A DNA stretch of 64,000 nt from assembly GCA_001643675.2 (NCBI GenBank), contig LSRY02000025.1, positions 684,001 to 748,000 on the forward strand, written 5' to 3'. The position numbers were made by a program, and so were the translations under genes. Of the stretch, positions 1 through 10,025 are shown piece after piece. Origin of the DNA: Monocercomonoides exilis (taxonomy: Eukaryota > Preaxostyla > Oxymonadida > Polymastigidae). Each line of letters starts with the position of its first letter. Within the stretch, counting starts at the first letter, position 1. Below the pieces are notes generated by a model that was given only the letters and a program-made list of their open reading frames with translations, did no database searches and had not been told where the DNA came from.

Positions 1-3000
1 AATTGCACATTTTTTGCGAATAATATACAACCAACAACTTGTAGTCTCGTTTCGTCGAATAGAGGCTTCGTTGAAATGAAATATATTCATGTGAACAATT
101 TTTCATGTGATTTGGTACCTTTTTGTTTTAAATCAGCTGTGATAATGTTCAAATGCATATTTGAAAATGTTTATTCGGAAAATAATTGCGAGGGAGGGGC
201 AGTTAAGATTGAATTAAAAAGCAATGATAAAGCTGTAGCTAATTCAACACTTGCTGAGAGATGCAAGTGTACAGAACAGAATGGGAAAGGTGGGTGGATG
301 TATGTGAAATGCTTTGAATCAACATCTATCAATCCTTTTTTGTTTGAAGATACTTCTTTTGTTTTGAATGATGCAGCAATTGGAAAGAACTTATTCATAA
401 AATCATTTGATTTGAACGCAACTGTCACTTTAGCATCGTTTTTGTTTGGCTTTGATGAATTGAAGAACGATCAGAGTCTGTTTGTTGGAAGTGATGAAAG
501 CTTCGCAGAAGCAGATCTGTTCATGTTCCTGGTTGAATTCAAAAGCTTGAAAGTATTTGTATCCTCCTTCGGACATGATGTGATGAGATGTGGGGGAAAA
601 GAAGAGCCATGTATGACATTATGGAAAAGCATAAGACAAAGCAAAGTTAATGATAACTCCAAAGAGATGGTGGTAGCTGTAATCCTGAAAGTTTGTTTGG
701 ATGAGTGTTTTAATTTGTCAGGGTACATTGTTGAATCATCAACAGTGCCAGAAGAAGCCCCGTTGAGAGCTATTGTTGAAGTGAAAAATAAAATTGAAGG
801 AATGAGTTGCCCATGCATCGTAAATGAAAAAAAACTGATGTTAAGGATGATCGCCTTATCAGTAGTTGAAGGATTTGAAAGTGAAGAAGGAGGAGTGATT
901 GTGAATAAAGAAGGAATTTTGAAAGTGGAAAACTGCCTTCTTGAGTCAAATGGTTCATCAGAAATGTGCGGAAGCTATTCGTTTATTGTGATAGAAAAAG
1001 GAGAATTACAAATAGAAAAACTTGATATGCAGGATTCGAACGCAAGATGTTCACTAATTGTGATAAAATGCGGTTGCTGTTGCAGCTTGAGTCATTCTGA
1101 ACTAACTTGGGGAACAATATTTGAAGGATGTGTTGTTGATGTTATTGATTCTCTGGAATCGAATGAAGAAGCAAAATCTCAATTGCACATTTCGAACTCG
1201 TCTTTCAACTCGCTGTCTGGAAGCAATTCTTTTCCATGTATAATAAAAAGTGATTCAGCTTCGAAAGTTGGAGTAGAAATAATTAACACAAGATTTGAGA
1301 TGTGTAAGGCTTCTGCGTCTGTCAAAGGAGGAGTTGGATGGATCAAGCTGAATCATGGAGGAGAATTTTCATTGAAGCATTGCGATGTTATTCAATGCGG
1401 ATGTAGCAGTGACGAAGGTCGAGGAGGAGGCTTTTATCTTTCAACAGATGAAAATGGAACCATGAATTTTGTATTCCAGAATTCTACGTTCAAAGGAAAT
1501 AATGCAAAGACAGGAAATGACATTTTTATTGAATGCGTGTCAATATTTGATCAGATTGACGAAACACATTTCCTGATGGATTTGAGAGAAGGGATATTCA
1601 ACAGAATGAATGCAATATGGGGTATTGATAATACAGATAATGTTCCTGTTGATTTAATGAAATATATCACAATTCATCAAGCTGATATAATCATTGTTTC
1701 GTCTGCAAGAGAAAAGGCAGGAAAAAATGATCGACAATGCGGAACGAAAACTCTGCCGTGCCTTTCATTGGATTATGGATTAAACCATCTCACAAGCGAC
1801 TTAGAGAGCAGGCTCCTTATTGAAACTGAGGGATTGATCGCAAAAGAAGTGCAGCTTGGAGATGTGACTCTGGCAAGCAGGAACAGTATTAAGTGCAGCA
1901 TTGGTATATTGAATGGAATTGAGGTGTTTACAGAGAATCTTGTTTCTTCACGGGGGAACACAAGCATTATCAGATGCTGCTTTTTATTCAACTGCTCGTT
2001 CGTCTCAATGCATATGCATTTTCTATTTGTGGAAGGGGGGCTTCTTTCGCTTTTATCTTGCTCTTTTGCATCCCAATGTGCAACAAATGCTGGGAGTGTA
2101 ACTCTTCCTCTGAATCTTATATGTGTTGGAGAAGGCCAGCTGGAGATAAGTGAACTTGAGGTTAGGGGTCTCAGCTTTGACTCAGCACCGATACTTCAGT
2201 TATTTCAGAATGCTAAGTTTGCAAAAATTAATGGATTGAACATCGAGAATATAAAAATGAAGTTTATGAGTGTCATTGAATTTTGTACATCTTCTTTTTT
2301 TTCAAACGAAGATGAGGCGATTCAGTCGGTTTTAATAACATTATCTGTTTTTGAAAATATTACTCATTCTTCTGATGGGGCTGCGGCAATCGATTTTTCG
2401 ACTTCGAACATCCATCCCACTCTCTCAAACTGCTCGTTTAGCAAATGCATATCAGAAGATCTGAAAGGAAGCATTGCCTCTTTCATTTCTTGTAGGAATG
2501 CAACAATTGAGCAATGTTTGTTTTCTGGTGATTTGAATGTTGATAAACTTGAAAAAAATGAATCAATAACAGAATTCGAAGATATTTGCAGGTTTAATGG
2601 TTCGTTGATTGAAATGAAAAGCACTTTTTCGTTCATGAAAGATTCCACAGTAATAAATGCTTCTTTTGGAGGTTTGTCCATTTGTGGAGGTGATGTGAGG
2701 ATAGAAATGGGGATGTTTATGAACAATAACCCACATATCTGGCGGTATCCTTCTCTAAGGAGGAACATAATGTGCTCAGACAGTGGAACTGTTGACTTTG
2801 AAAACGCGAAAGGTGGAGATGGGGTTTTTCCATATGTGTCGCTGTGGATACAGAACGATAAATGTGTATTGACTGGCCTTACAGACCTAAGACCTTCATC
2901 TTTATTTATTCCATCAATAAAGAATGTGTCAATTGAAGAAAAAGAGATGCAAGCATTTCTCAAATTCGAGGGTGCTCTTCTGCTTCCGTGTAACCTATCG

Positions 3001-4620
3001 TATGTAGTTTCTGTTGTGGTGGGAGATGAAGAGATGGTGGAGTCACATGATTTTGATATGGACATGTTTGAATCAGAAGAGGTTGTCAGAGGAATTGTGA
3101 ATCGTGACTTTATCGATCAAGGAGGAGAAGAAACAGAAGTGTCAGTAAAGATCTTATTTGGAAAAGAAAATGAACGTGTATCGACAGAGCCTTTCATTCT
3201 GAAAAACAGAAGCGAGCCCAAAGCTAATGGAGACGAAAGAATTGTTGAAGGAGGAAAAGAAGGAAAATCTTATTGGTTGTTGATTGTGATTGTACTTGTT
3301 GTGATTTTGTTGATAATTCTAATCTCACTTGTGATATTCATTGTTCGATGGAGGAAAGTTAAGGAAAGAAATGAAGAATTGCAAGAGATTGTGAATGATA
3401 ATATCAGAAAAGATCCGAAGGCGTTTGAGATGGTGACGATGGAGATGTCACCAGAGGAACAGTGGAGAAGAGCTGAGAGAGAGGCAGAGAAGAAGAATGA
3501 AGAGAGGATCAAGAAGAGAGTGTATGATTCAAATATGCAACATTCAGAATCGTCGGAGTATCTTTTGTCTGAGAGTGGCTCCACTGAATACATCCTGGGG
3601 AGAGATTCAGACAAGATTCCAGAATGGGCGCTGGAGAAGGTTGAAGAAGAAGAGATAAGGAAGCGAACTCCATCACCTTCCATTTCATCCACTTCAACCA
3701 TAGACACTTCAGACACTGAATCCACATTTGTTCGAGGGGAAGATTTGTGTCCGACAACCTCATCCATGTCAAATCTGGTGGATGCAATGGCCTGTTCATC
3801 TCCTCATGAGAAGCTGATTGTGGATTTGAGGGATTCTCTGTTCATGCTGTTGCATGGAAGGAATGAGAAGAAGGAGATGGAAATCGGGAGTCTTCAACAA
3901 AGAGAGCAAACAGCTGCCCAGATCCTGTTCTGGGTGGCAAATGGGGCACTTCACTCGTTTGAAGAAATGGACGATCCTCTTCAATCTCTTTCCAATCTGA
4001 GCCCACACATTGTGCTGTTCTCAGAACATATGGTCATCTGCATTGTGATGCACTCTGACTTATTGTCTAATGATTCTGATTCATCGTCCATCTCTTCATC
4101 AACAGTTGTGACATCTGCCAGTGATGATGACGATGAAGATTCTCTTCCTTCATCAGCGTTTGATGATGAAGATAGCTTAAAAAAAGAGTGTCTGAGGTGG
4201 AAGGCGCCTGAGCTGCTGATCAACAAGAGTCTGGGAGCAACAAAGGAGTCAGTCTCGTTCTCGATTGGGATGATGCTGTGGGAGTGCCTGACGCTCCAGA
4301 TCCCTTTTGGGGAGTATGAGGCAGAGGTGGCTGGAAAGAAGATTGCGAACGGAGAAAGGCCAGTTATGGCTGCAGTTCGCGACTCTTCTTTTTGTGAGCT
4401 GGTCAAATTGGCAGTGAGCGAGAAGCCAGGAGCAAGGCCAATACTGAGCAATCTGAAACGAGAATTCATCCAGAGATTCCCAGCAGGAGCTGTAATCCTT
4501 ACAATGTCTGATGCAGTCACCTACAAAGAAGGGTCTCAGGAAAATTCAGAAGTGGAGCAATCTGGATCTTTGGACTCCTCGGAAATAATATTCATCAACA
4601 GTCAAAACACTCGCAACTGA
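1..4620 (+). CDS. Beta-helix surface protein with transmembrane segment and C-terminal pseudokinase (5' partial)
   Basis: The frame is open from base 1, so the Met codon at 76 is internal and the gene starts outside the window; 1,539 residues are visible. The first ~1,080 are a large outer region of Cys- and Asn-rich repeats like parallel beta-helix repeats, with two copies of a CGxxxxPCxxL element (near bases 590-620 and 1738-1770). A hydrophobic helix at about residues 1091-1116 (YWLLIVIVLVVILL...) is followed by basic residues. The cytoplasmic part has Ser/Glu-rich linkers and then a protein-kinase C-lobe: a WKAPELL (APE) motif near base 4198 and GMMLWECL near base 4267. No HRD or DFG motif is visible; an acidic Ser/Asp stretch sits where they should be, so it is probably inactive. 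I infer a receptor-like surface protein; its ligand is unknown. Single exon as far as seen. Confidence 0.75.
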   Translation, partial: NCTFFANNIQPTTCSLVSSNRGFVEMKYIHVNNFSCDLVPFCFKSAVIMFKCIFENVYSENNCEGGAVKIELKSNDKAVANSTLAERCKCTEQNGKGGWMYVKCFESTSINPFLFEDTSFVLNDAAIGKNLFIKSFDLNATVTLASFLFGFDELKNDQSLFVGSDESFAEADLFMFLVEFKSLKVFVSSFGHDVMRCGGKEEPCMTLWKSIRQSKVNDNSKEMVVAVILKVCLDECFNLSGYIVESSTVPEEAPLRAIVEVKNKIEGMSCPCIVNEKKLMLRMIALSVVEGFESEEGGVIVNKEGILKVENCLLESNGSSEMCGSYSFIVIEKGELQIEKLDMQDSNARCSLIVIKCGCCCSLSHSELTWGTIFEGCVVDVIDSLESNEEAKSQLHISNSSFNSLSGSNSFPCIIKSDSASKVGVEIINTRFEMCKASASVKGGVGWIKLNHGGEFSLKHCDVIQCGCSSDEGRGGGFYLSTDENGTMNFVFQNSTFKGNNAKTGNDIFIECVSIFDQIDETHFLMDLREGIFNRMNAIWGIDNTDNVPVDLMKYITIHQADIIIVSSAREKAGKNDRQCGTKTLPCLSLDYGLNHLTSDLESRLLIETEGLIAKEVQLGDVTLASRNSIKCSIGILNGIEVFTENLVSSRGNTSIIRCCFLFNCSFVSMHMHFLFVEGGLLSLLSCSFASQCATNAGSVTLPLNLICVGEGQLEISELEVRGLSFDSAPILQLFQNAKFAKINGLNIENIKMKFMSVIEFCTSSFFSNEDEAIQSVLITLSVFENITHSSDGAAAIDFSTSNIHPTLSNCSFSKCISEDLKGSIASFISCRNATIEQCLFSGDLNVDKLEKNESITEFEDICRFNGSLIEMKSTFSFMKDSTVINASFGGLSICGGDVRIEMGMFMNNNPHIWRYPSLRRNIMCSDSGTVDFENAKGGDGVFPYVSLWIQNDKCVLTGLTDLRPSSLFIPSIKNVSIEEKEMQAFLKFEGALLLPCNLSYVVSVVVGDEEMVESHDFDMDMFESEEVVRGIVNRDFIDQGGEETEVSVKILFGKENERVSTEPFILKNRSEPKANGDERIVEGGKEGKSYWLLIVIVLVVILLIILISLVIFIVRWRKVKERNEELQEIVNDNIRKDPKAFEMVTMEMSPEEQWRRAEREAEKKNEERIKKRVYDSNMQHSESSEYLLSESGSTEYILGRDSDKIPEWALEKVEEEEIRKRTPSPSISSTSTIDTSDTESTFVRGEDLCPTTSSMSNLVDAMACSSPHEKLIVDLRDSLFMLLHGRNEKKEMEIGSLQQREQTAAQILFWVANGALHSFEEMDDPLQSLSNLSPHIVLFSEHMVICIVMHSDLLSNDSDSSSISSSTVVTSASDDDDEDSLPSSAFDDEDSLKKECLRWKAPELLINKSLGATKESVSFSIGMMLWECLTLQIPFGEYEAEVAGKKIANGERPVMAAVRDSSFCELVKLAVSEKPGARPILSNLKREFIQRFPAGAVILTMSDAVTYKEGSQENSEVEQSGSLDSSEIIFINSQNTRN

Positions 4621-5108
4621 ACGAGCAGAGAAATAGTCAACATCATAGTTGAAGAAGTTAATGATTTTTATAAAAAAAAAAAAAACCAGCAAACCCTTTG
4701 CTTTCGGAAAATGGTTGAATGTCTTGCCAAGTGTTCAGAGCGAAACCCAGATTGAAAAGGAAGCAGAAATTCCTCTTCAATCCAGTTTTTTTGTGTGTGT
4801 GCGTGGACATTAAGTTTGTGTGAATTTGGATCTTCATTTCAATATTATCCTCTCGTAAATTATACAGCAAGCATTCCATTTTTCATCCTTTTTTGTTGCT
4901 CTTTGAAGCTTCGATTAGGAAATAATTCTTGAACGAAAAGCTTTCTCAAAAAAAGTGTGCAATTGAAGATTATTGCAGTAACTTTAAAGTCCTTGAATCG
5001 CATTTGAAAATTCTGGATATTTTTTTTTTTTTGAAAAAAGCTTTTTTGGAAAATTTTATATTATACTGAATTGATCAATTTTTATTTTATTTTTATTTTG
5101 AAGCTGAA
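4621..5108. other. AT-rich intergenic spacer
   Basis: No coding frame with convincing composition. It must hold the 3' end signals of the upstream gene and the promoter of the transporter; there are A and T runs but no motif I can name. Confidence 0.6.
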
Positions 5109-6741
5109 ATGAGGTCAAAAGGCACTGGCATTACACGTTCTGAATTAATTGCAACAATTGCAGTAAGTGTCGTTACTACTGCTATTTCTATTGTTAATAA
5201 ATTAGCTGTAAAATCATTTCCTTATTCTTCTTCGCTTTCTCTAATTCAAAATGTATTTATTTTTACTGGAATCTTCATTTACTGGATTTTAAAAAAAGAT
5301 GGTCCAAAATTTTCTTCAAGAAAAGCAAAGCAACTTTTTCCAACTGCTGTTACAACATCACTAAATTTTATCACAAATTTTAAAGCTTTGCAGTTTTTGA
5401 ACGTCTCAACTGTTGCTGTTATGCATAATGTTAATCTTCTTCTTGTTGCTGTATTGGATTATTTTCTTTTTGGACGACGTTTTTCAAAGCAAACTCTTTT
5501 TTCACTTTTTCTAATTATTGTTGGTGCTGTTCTTTATGGATATGGTGAAATTGTTGTATCGTTTGTTGGGTATTTGTGGCTTTTATTTCATATGTTTGCT
5601 CATGAAGGTCAAAGTTTATACACAAAATTCATCACGACTAGATATGATTATTCATCTGTGGAAATGTCTTTTTACAGTTCTCTGTGGTCATGCCCAATAC
5701 TATTGATTGCGATGCTTTACTCGGGTGAGCAATATCAAAGCATTTCGATGTTGCTTTCTTCTAAAGCAATTTGGGTTTGTTGTTAATTATCTTTTCAAAT
5801 CTAAAAAATATTTTATCATTTGAAAAATATTTCAATAATATTTTAACTTAACAAAACTTTTTTGGTTTTGAATATGTTGACTAATATAGGCATATGTCAG
5901 TGGGGTGCTTGCTCTCATTCTTTCGAATTTGCGCTTCTTTTCCCTTAAAACTTTGAGCGTAACTGCCTATGCTGCCCTGAATATTGTAAATAAAGTTCCT
6001 TCTTCAATTATATCTGTGTTTCTTTTCGATCAAAAAGTAACTTTTGTTCAAGTTGTTGGATACATTGTAGCGTTTGCTGGTGCATATTTGTATTCAATTT
6101 TTGGAAAGAGAGACACATTTGATGAGGATAGGGCAATCATAAAGAAGCAAAAAAATTGTAATCGACCAGAATCTCCGGAAGGAAAAGGAAGGGAAGAAAA
6201 CAGAGCCTCAGAAGAAGGAAGGATTGCATCTGACGATGCTCAAAATGACAATAGATCGCCTTTGCAGCCTTTTTCTCTTTCTGGCGCTTTCTCAAGCACT
6301 TCATCCAATACTTTGACTTCAAGCAAAACGGATCAATCTTTGTCAATTGGATCTCCTCTGCCAGCAAATAATGAAAGCTTGCAATCAAATGGTCCCTTTG
6401 ACTCTCTCATTTCGTCGGATGAAATGAAAGTGGCGCAAAGCAGAGTTCTCGAAGCCCGGAAAAAGAGGTCAGCAGGACGGAAGCGAGGAAACTTTTCGGC
6501 TTTGGTGGAGCAGATGAGCAAAGAGGCGTTGTCTCAGACAGCCAAATCTCAAATCATTTCAGAATATCCTCCGCTGCCGCCGCAAAAACCCATCACGCTC
6601 ATTTCGCAAATGTCTGTTTCTCCGTCTTCAAAGAAATCTTCAAACACAACACTTCTGTCTGATCAACACGTCACAGTTTCTTCTCCTGAACCGCAAGAAG
6701 AGAACGTGTTAGTTTCAAACAAAGAGGAAAATGAAACGTAA
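5109..6741 (+). CDS. Nucleotide-sugar transporter, VRG4/SLC35D-like
   Basis: Two exons, 5109-5774 and 5890-6741, with a 115-nt phase-0 intron (GTTTGT...ATAG), give 505 residues. Multiple hydrophobic helices fill residues ~10-310. Helix 1 has the NKLAVKSFP pattern of the drug/metabolite transporter superfamily. YAALNIVNK (about 249-257) corresponds to the GALNK nucleotide-binding motif of yeast Vrg4, so a GDP-sugar is possible but the substrate is not fixed. The family exchanges nucleotide sugars for nucleoside monophosphates in Golgi membranes and supplies glycosylation. The last ~190 residues are a hydrophilic Ser/Lys/Glu tail, unusual in length and presumably cytosolic. The stop in exon 1 (TTATTAA region near 5784) is an intron read-through artefact, not gene decay. 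Confidence 0.8.
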
Positions 6742-7094
6742 ATTGCGAACTTAGAAAGCAAAAATTACCAGTTCGGTGAACTATAACATTATTTGTATGA
6801 TATTTATGCAGCTTTATCTGCTTTTTTTGATGAATAATTAAAACTTTCAATAAAGGTTGATTTTCTTTTGTGAATCTTTACAGCTACTTCAACAAATTTG
6901 TTGAAAAACAAGGAGAGCATAAATATTATTTTTCTATTATCTGTGAATAATTTAATAATTTTCTGAATTTTTCTAATTATTCAAGACTGATGGTTCAAAA
7001 GAACACAAAAATCAGATGAAAATAAGAAAATTTGAAGAAATTACAATATACAAATTAGATAACAGTAATTTTTTAACAATACTCTTCATCTGTC

Positions 7095-7096
<2 letters not shown>
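6742..7096. other. AT-rich spacer downstream of transporter
   Basis: Nothing coding is seen; runs of A and T only. Confidence 0.5.
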
Positions 7097-7139
<43 letters not shown>

Positions 7140-7157
7140 TTTTTTTTTTTTTTTTTT
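7097..7157. repeat. Poly-T tract (37 T, AC, 22 T)
   Basis: Two near-adjacent T runs, 7097-7133 and 7136-7157, lie between the transporter gene and the tRNA. Homopolymer of this length may be miscounted in assembly. Confidence 0.9.
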
Positions 7158-7205
7158 CTTGAGATTAATTTGTTATGGGTTCGCACAAAAAGTGCCTGAA
7201 ATTTT

Positions 7206-7210
7206 AAAAA
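7206..7210 (-). terminator. RNA polymerase III terminator of tRNA-Ser
   Basis: AAAAA on the plus strand, that is TTTTT on the tRNA strand, starts two bases after the discriminator base. This is the usual Pol III stop signal. Confidence 0.75.
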
Positions 7211-7212
7211 TT

Positions 7213-7294
7213 CGCACTGAGCAGGATTTGAACCTACGCGGGATGAACCCAGCAGATTTCTAGTCTGCCGCCTTAACCACTCGGCCATCAGTGC
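7213..7294 (-). tRNA. tRNA-Ser(AGA)
   Basis: On the minus strand the 82-nt sequence folds as a class II tRNA. The acceptor stem GCACTGA/TCAGTGC is fully paired, with discriminator G (at 7213) as expected for serine. The anticodon stem GCAGA/TCTGC encloses the loop CTAGAAA, anticodon AGA (inosine-modified in eukaryotes, reading TCT, TCC and TCA). The variable arm is long (about 14 nt). The T-loop TTCAAAT sits in a 5-bp stem with one G-U pair, and the A box region is TGGCCGAGTGG. No intron. The CCA end is not encoded, as in eukaryotes. Confidence 0.97.
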
Positions 7295-7463
7295 TTGTGA
7301 AAAGAAGATTTTTTTTATACATTATAATAATAAACTATTTAATTAAAAATTTTTATCAATTTAATAGAACTATTTTTTTTATTTTTTTTAAATCAGTTTA
7401 TTATCAATAAAGCTGATTATTTTTGAAATGATTCTTTCGTTCGAGTTTTGATCAAATTTTTTT

Positions 7464-7565
7464 ATCTCAATGGGATTTTGAAGAAAATGAGTTGAAATAA
7501 GGAACACTTATTGATTAAGTTATTGCTTTTGCAAAAACAAATTCTTTTCAGAATCCCATTGAGAT
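7464..7565. repeat. Imperfect inverted repeat (25-nt arms)
   Basis: Arms at about 7464-7488 and 7541-7565 are inverted copies of each other. The outer 14 bases (ATCTCAATGGGATT against its complement) are perfect and about 22 of 25 match overall. The loop is roughly 52 nt. It sits just left of the larger hairpin at 7586-7948. Confidence 0.7.
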
Positions 7566-7585
7566 TTACAGATATCGCATAAAAT

Positions 7586-7948
7586 ACAGGACGTCGCACC
7601 TAATGCTATTAAAGATCGATTTCACAATAACCGCAAGAGGAATAATTCTGACATTTTCCCTCAAAACACACCTCATCAATTCAAACTCATTTGATATTCA
7701 AAACTTTCAAAACAGCTTCATTTGTACTCAGAAAAAATATATATATCGAAATCTCGGAAAAATAAGATTTTGGACTTCTCCGAGTTTTCTTTTTTAATTT
7801 TCTCAGGGCACAAATAAAGCTATTTTGAAAGTCTCATTTATCAGTTGAGTTTGCATTGAAGAGACATATTTTTTGGATTATTGTCACAATTTTTCCACTT
7901 GCAGTTATTGAGAAATCGATCTTTAATGGTATTTAGTGTGATATCCGG
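7586..7948. repeat. Large imperfect inverted repeat, ~150-nt arms
   Basis: The left arm (about 7586-7733) aligns with the reverse complement of the right arm (about 7798-7948) over its whole length with small gaps, at roughly three quarters identity by eye. Blocks include the perfect 15-mer ATTAAAGATCGATTT (7608-7622, 7913-7927), CAATAAC.GCAAG, CAAACTCA and ACTTTCAAAA.AGCTT. The 64-nt centre holds a further small stem, CTCGGA (7753-7758) and TCCGAG (7779-7784). There is no transposase frame. It could be a MITE-like foldback element, a relic of an inverted duplication, or a structured RNA locus. Confidence 0.75.
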
Positions 7949-8481
7949 ATTTTTTGAACAATCAATAATTGTGAAATTTGGAGAGTTGGAATGAAAAATT
8001 TTTGGAAAAATTTAATTGTAATCTTCTCTTGAGGAATTGACAAAAGAAGTATTTTGAAAATTTCCGCATGTGAATTTGAAAAAAAGACAAAGAAAAATGA
8101 TGAAATTAATCCAATTTGTTTTTCATGTATTTACTGAGTAATCGATCTGAACCTGTATTTTTTCAGTGTCCGGACAAATGAGCAAAATCAATGATTATGT
8201 AAGAATGAATTTTCTTTTGGTGTTTTGTTTTTTCAAACTTTCAAATTCACGAATAACAAGATTTTGAAAAAAAAATGTCCCATTTAATATTTTTTTTTGG
8301 TTCTCTTTGAATTTGTTTCTTTCGCATTCTTGTAAAATACATAAAAATTCAAACTTTGCAGAATAATTACAAAATTCACAAAATGATACGTAATAAAAAT
8401 GATCTTAAAACTTATGCAAAAAAATCAAAACATTTGCAAATTTTTTAATTTAACGTAAATCAATTAAAAAAATTTGATCTT
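7949..8481. other. AT-rich spacer
   Basis: No coding frame or RNA gene recognised between the hairpin and the 3' end of the EF-hand gene. Confidence 0.5.
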
Positions 8482-9753
8482 TCATTCAGGAAATTTTGTT
8501 GAAAAAGAAACACTTGAAGATTCATTCAGTGACTGAGGTGGTAAGTGAGAAATTGTTGCTCTCCTGCTCATTGAATATGGAGTTAACGAAGACGTTGAGC
8601 TGTTAGAAGGAAAAGAAGACGACTGCCTTGTTGAAGGAGATATTGGGCATCGACAAAACATTGAGCAATCTTCAGAATTTCCTGGAATTCCCAGAGGGGA
8701 AGGTTTGTACTTCTCCTTTTTTCCTCCCGCTTCTTCTCCGAACTCAAAATCTGTTCCGTGCTTTTTCCGACCGCGCCCCAGAACCATATCATCAAAAATC
8801 GAAGATGTAACATTTTCGTGTGTTGTATTGGAAAAAAATGGGGTTGAAAAAGTTGAGATAAAAGTGTCTGTTGCAGCTGAATAAGGACGATTTGCATATG
8901 GACGATAATGCGCAGATTGACGAGTACTTGAAAAAGATGTTCTCGATGGCCGAGTCCCAAAAGAAGTATGAGGTCGAATATTTGAAGAGCTCTGCGTTGA
9001 AGATCTTGATCTATTTACTGTCAAAGAAGAATTCTCATTTTGAAATAACGTACGAAACGGAACATCATTTTTCTTTCCAGGAATAAGTGAATAATCTTTT
9101 TTATTTTCTTCACATTCTTCTTTTCCTTCAAGCAAGCTATTTTCTTTTTTCTTCAAATTGTATTGCTGTTCAGCTCTCATCAGAAGCATTGCATCCGTTT
9201 CTACATCTTTCTTTTTACTCTCAACATGAGAAGGAAAATCAAGTCCACAAAGTGATGCAATATCTTCAAAAACCTGTGGAGTTATTTTTCCTTCATTTCC
9301 TTTGTCAACAAAGTGTACCAAAGATTTAACATCATTCTTAGTTACTCCAGGATCATAGTCTTGTAGATATCGGAGTAGTTCTGAATAAGTCAAATATCCC
9401 CTCCCTTCAATATCCAAAAGAACAAATACATCCGTGCAAATCGCATGAAAGGAAGTTTCTATTAAATACCGTCCAAAAAAACGTGTAAATGTTGAAAATT
9501 TCATTCTTCCTTTTCCACTTGAATCAAGCTCTCCTGCAACAAGTCCTGCATTGTACTCATGAGAGCGAGTTCGATATTTAAATCCAACATCAACAACATC
9601 ATCAATTACAACTTCTCCTAAATCAAAATTAAAAATTAACAACAATCAAAAATCAAAAACTGTGACAAAATACTCACCTGTATTTTCAAAATCCAATTCA
9701 TTAAATACATTTTTTAAATAATATACAACTTTGTTTGGCAAAAAATCAGCCAT
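8482..9753 (-). CDS. EF-hand calcium-binding protein with long polar tail
   Basis: Two exons on the minus strand, 9753-9678 and 9617-8482, with a 60-nt intron (GTGAGT...TTTAG). Splicing completes the first EF-hand. The protein is 403 residues from MADFLPNK. Four EF-hand loops are visible: 21-32 (DFENTGEVVIDD), 57-68 (DSSGKGRMKFST), 94-105 (DIEGRGYLTYSE, the most canonical) and 130-141 (degenerate, starting DKGNEG). The domain order is calmodulin/centrin-like or like regulatory B-type phosphatase subunits, but the exact subfamily is unclear. Residues ~150-403 are Ser/Thr/Arg-rich and disordered. Probable calcium sensor; partner unknown. The gene is head to head with the SPRY gene (272 bp between starts). 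Confidence 0.8.
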
Positions 9754-10025
9754 GAAAAAAACACTTTTTAAAATGTGACAAAATTTTAAAGGGTCTTATT
9801 GAATGACAACTCCTCCAAGGAATAATAATAATTCCAATGACTATATTCCAACAATGCTATTCTGGATGCATAGAATAATTTGACCCACATTAAATAACAA
9901 ACATTATCAAAAACATTTAAGTGTTTGCTGAGGCAGTTATTTTGATAATTATGTATGAATTTTAATAAAAAATATGCAAATTGAAACAAAATATCAAAAT
10001 GCAACTTTGAACATTATTTCTTAAG
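9754..10025. promoter_or_regulatory. Divergent intergenic region, EF-hand / SPRY genes
   Basis: This 272-bp gap separates two opposite start codons, so it must contain both promoters. It is AT-rich with no recognised core motif. The assignment rests on gene geometry. Confidence 0.5.

Noticed and set aside
5775-5889. Frameshift or broken transporter gene between the two frames
   Set aside because: A normal GT-AG intron in phase 0 joins the two parts across a conserved transporter helix.
7073-7288. Minus-strand frame ending in poly-Lys
   Set aside because: It consists of the tRNA-Ser gene read as protein followed by the poly-T tract.
7603-7797. 64-codon plus-strand frame
   Set aside because: It is one arm of the large inverted repeat; no coding features.
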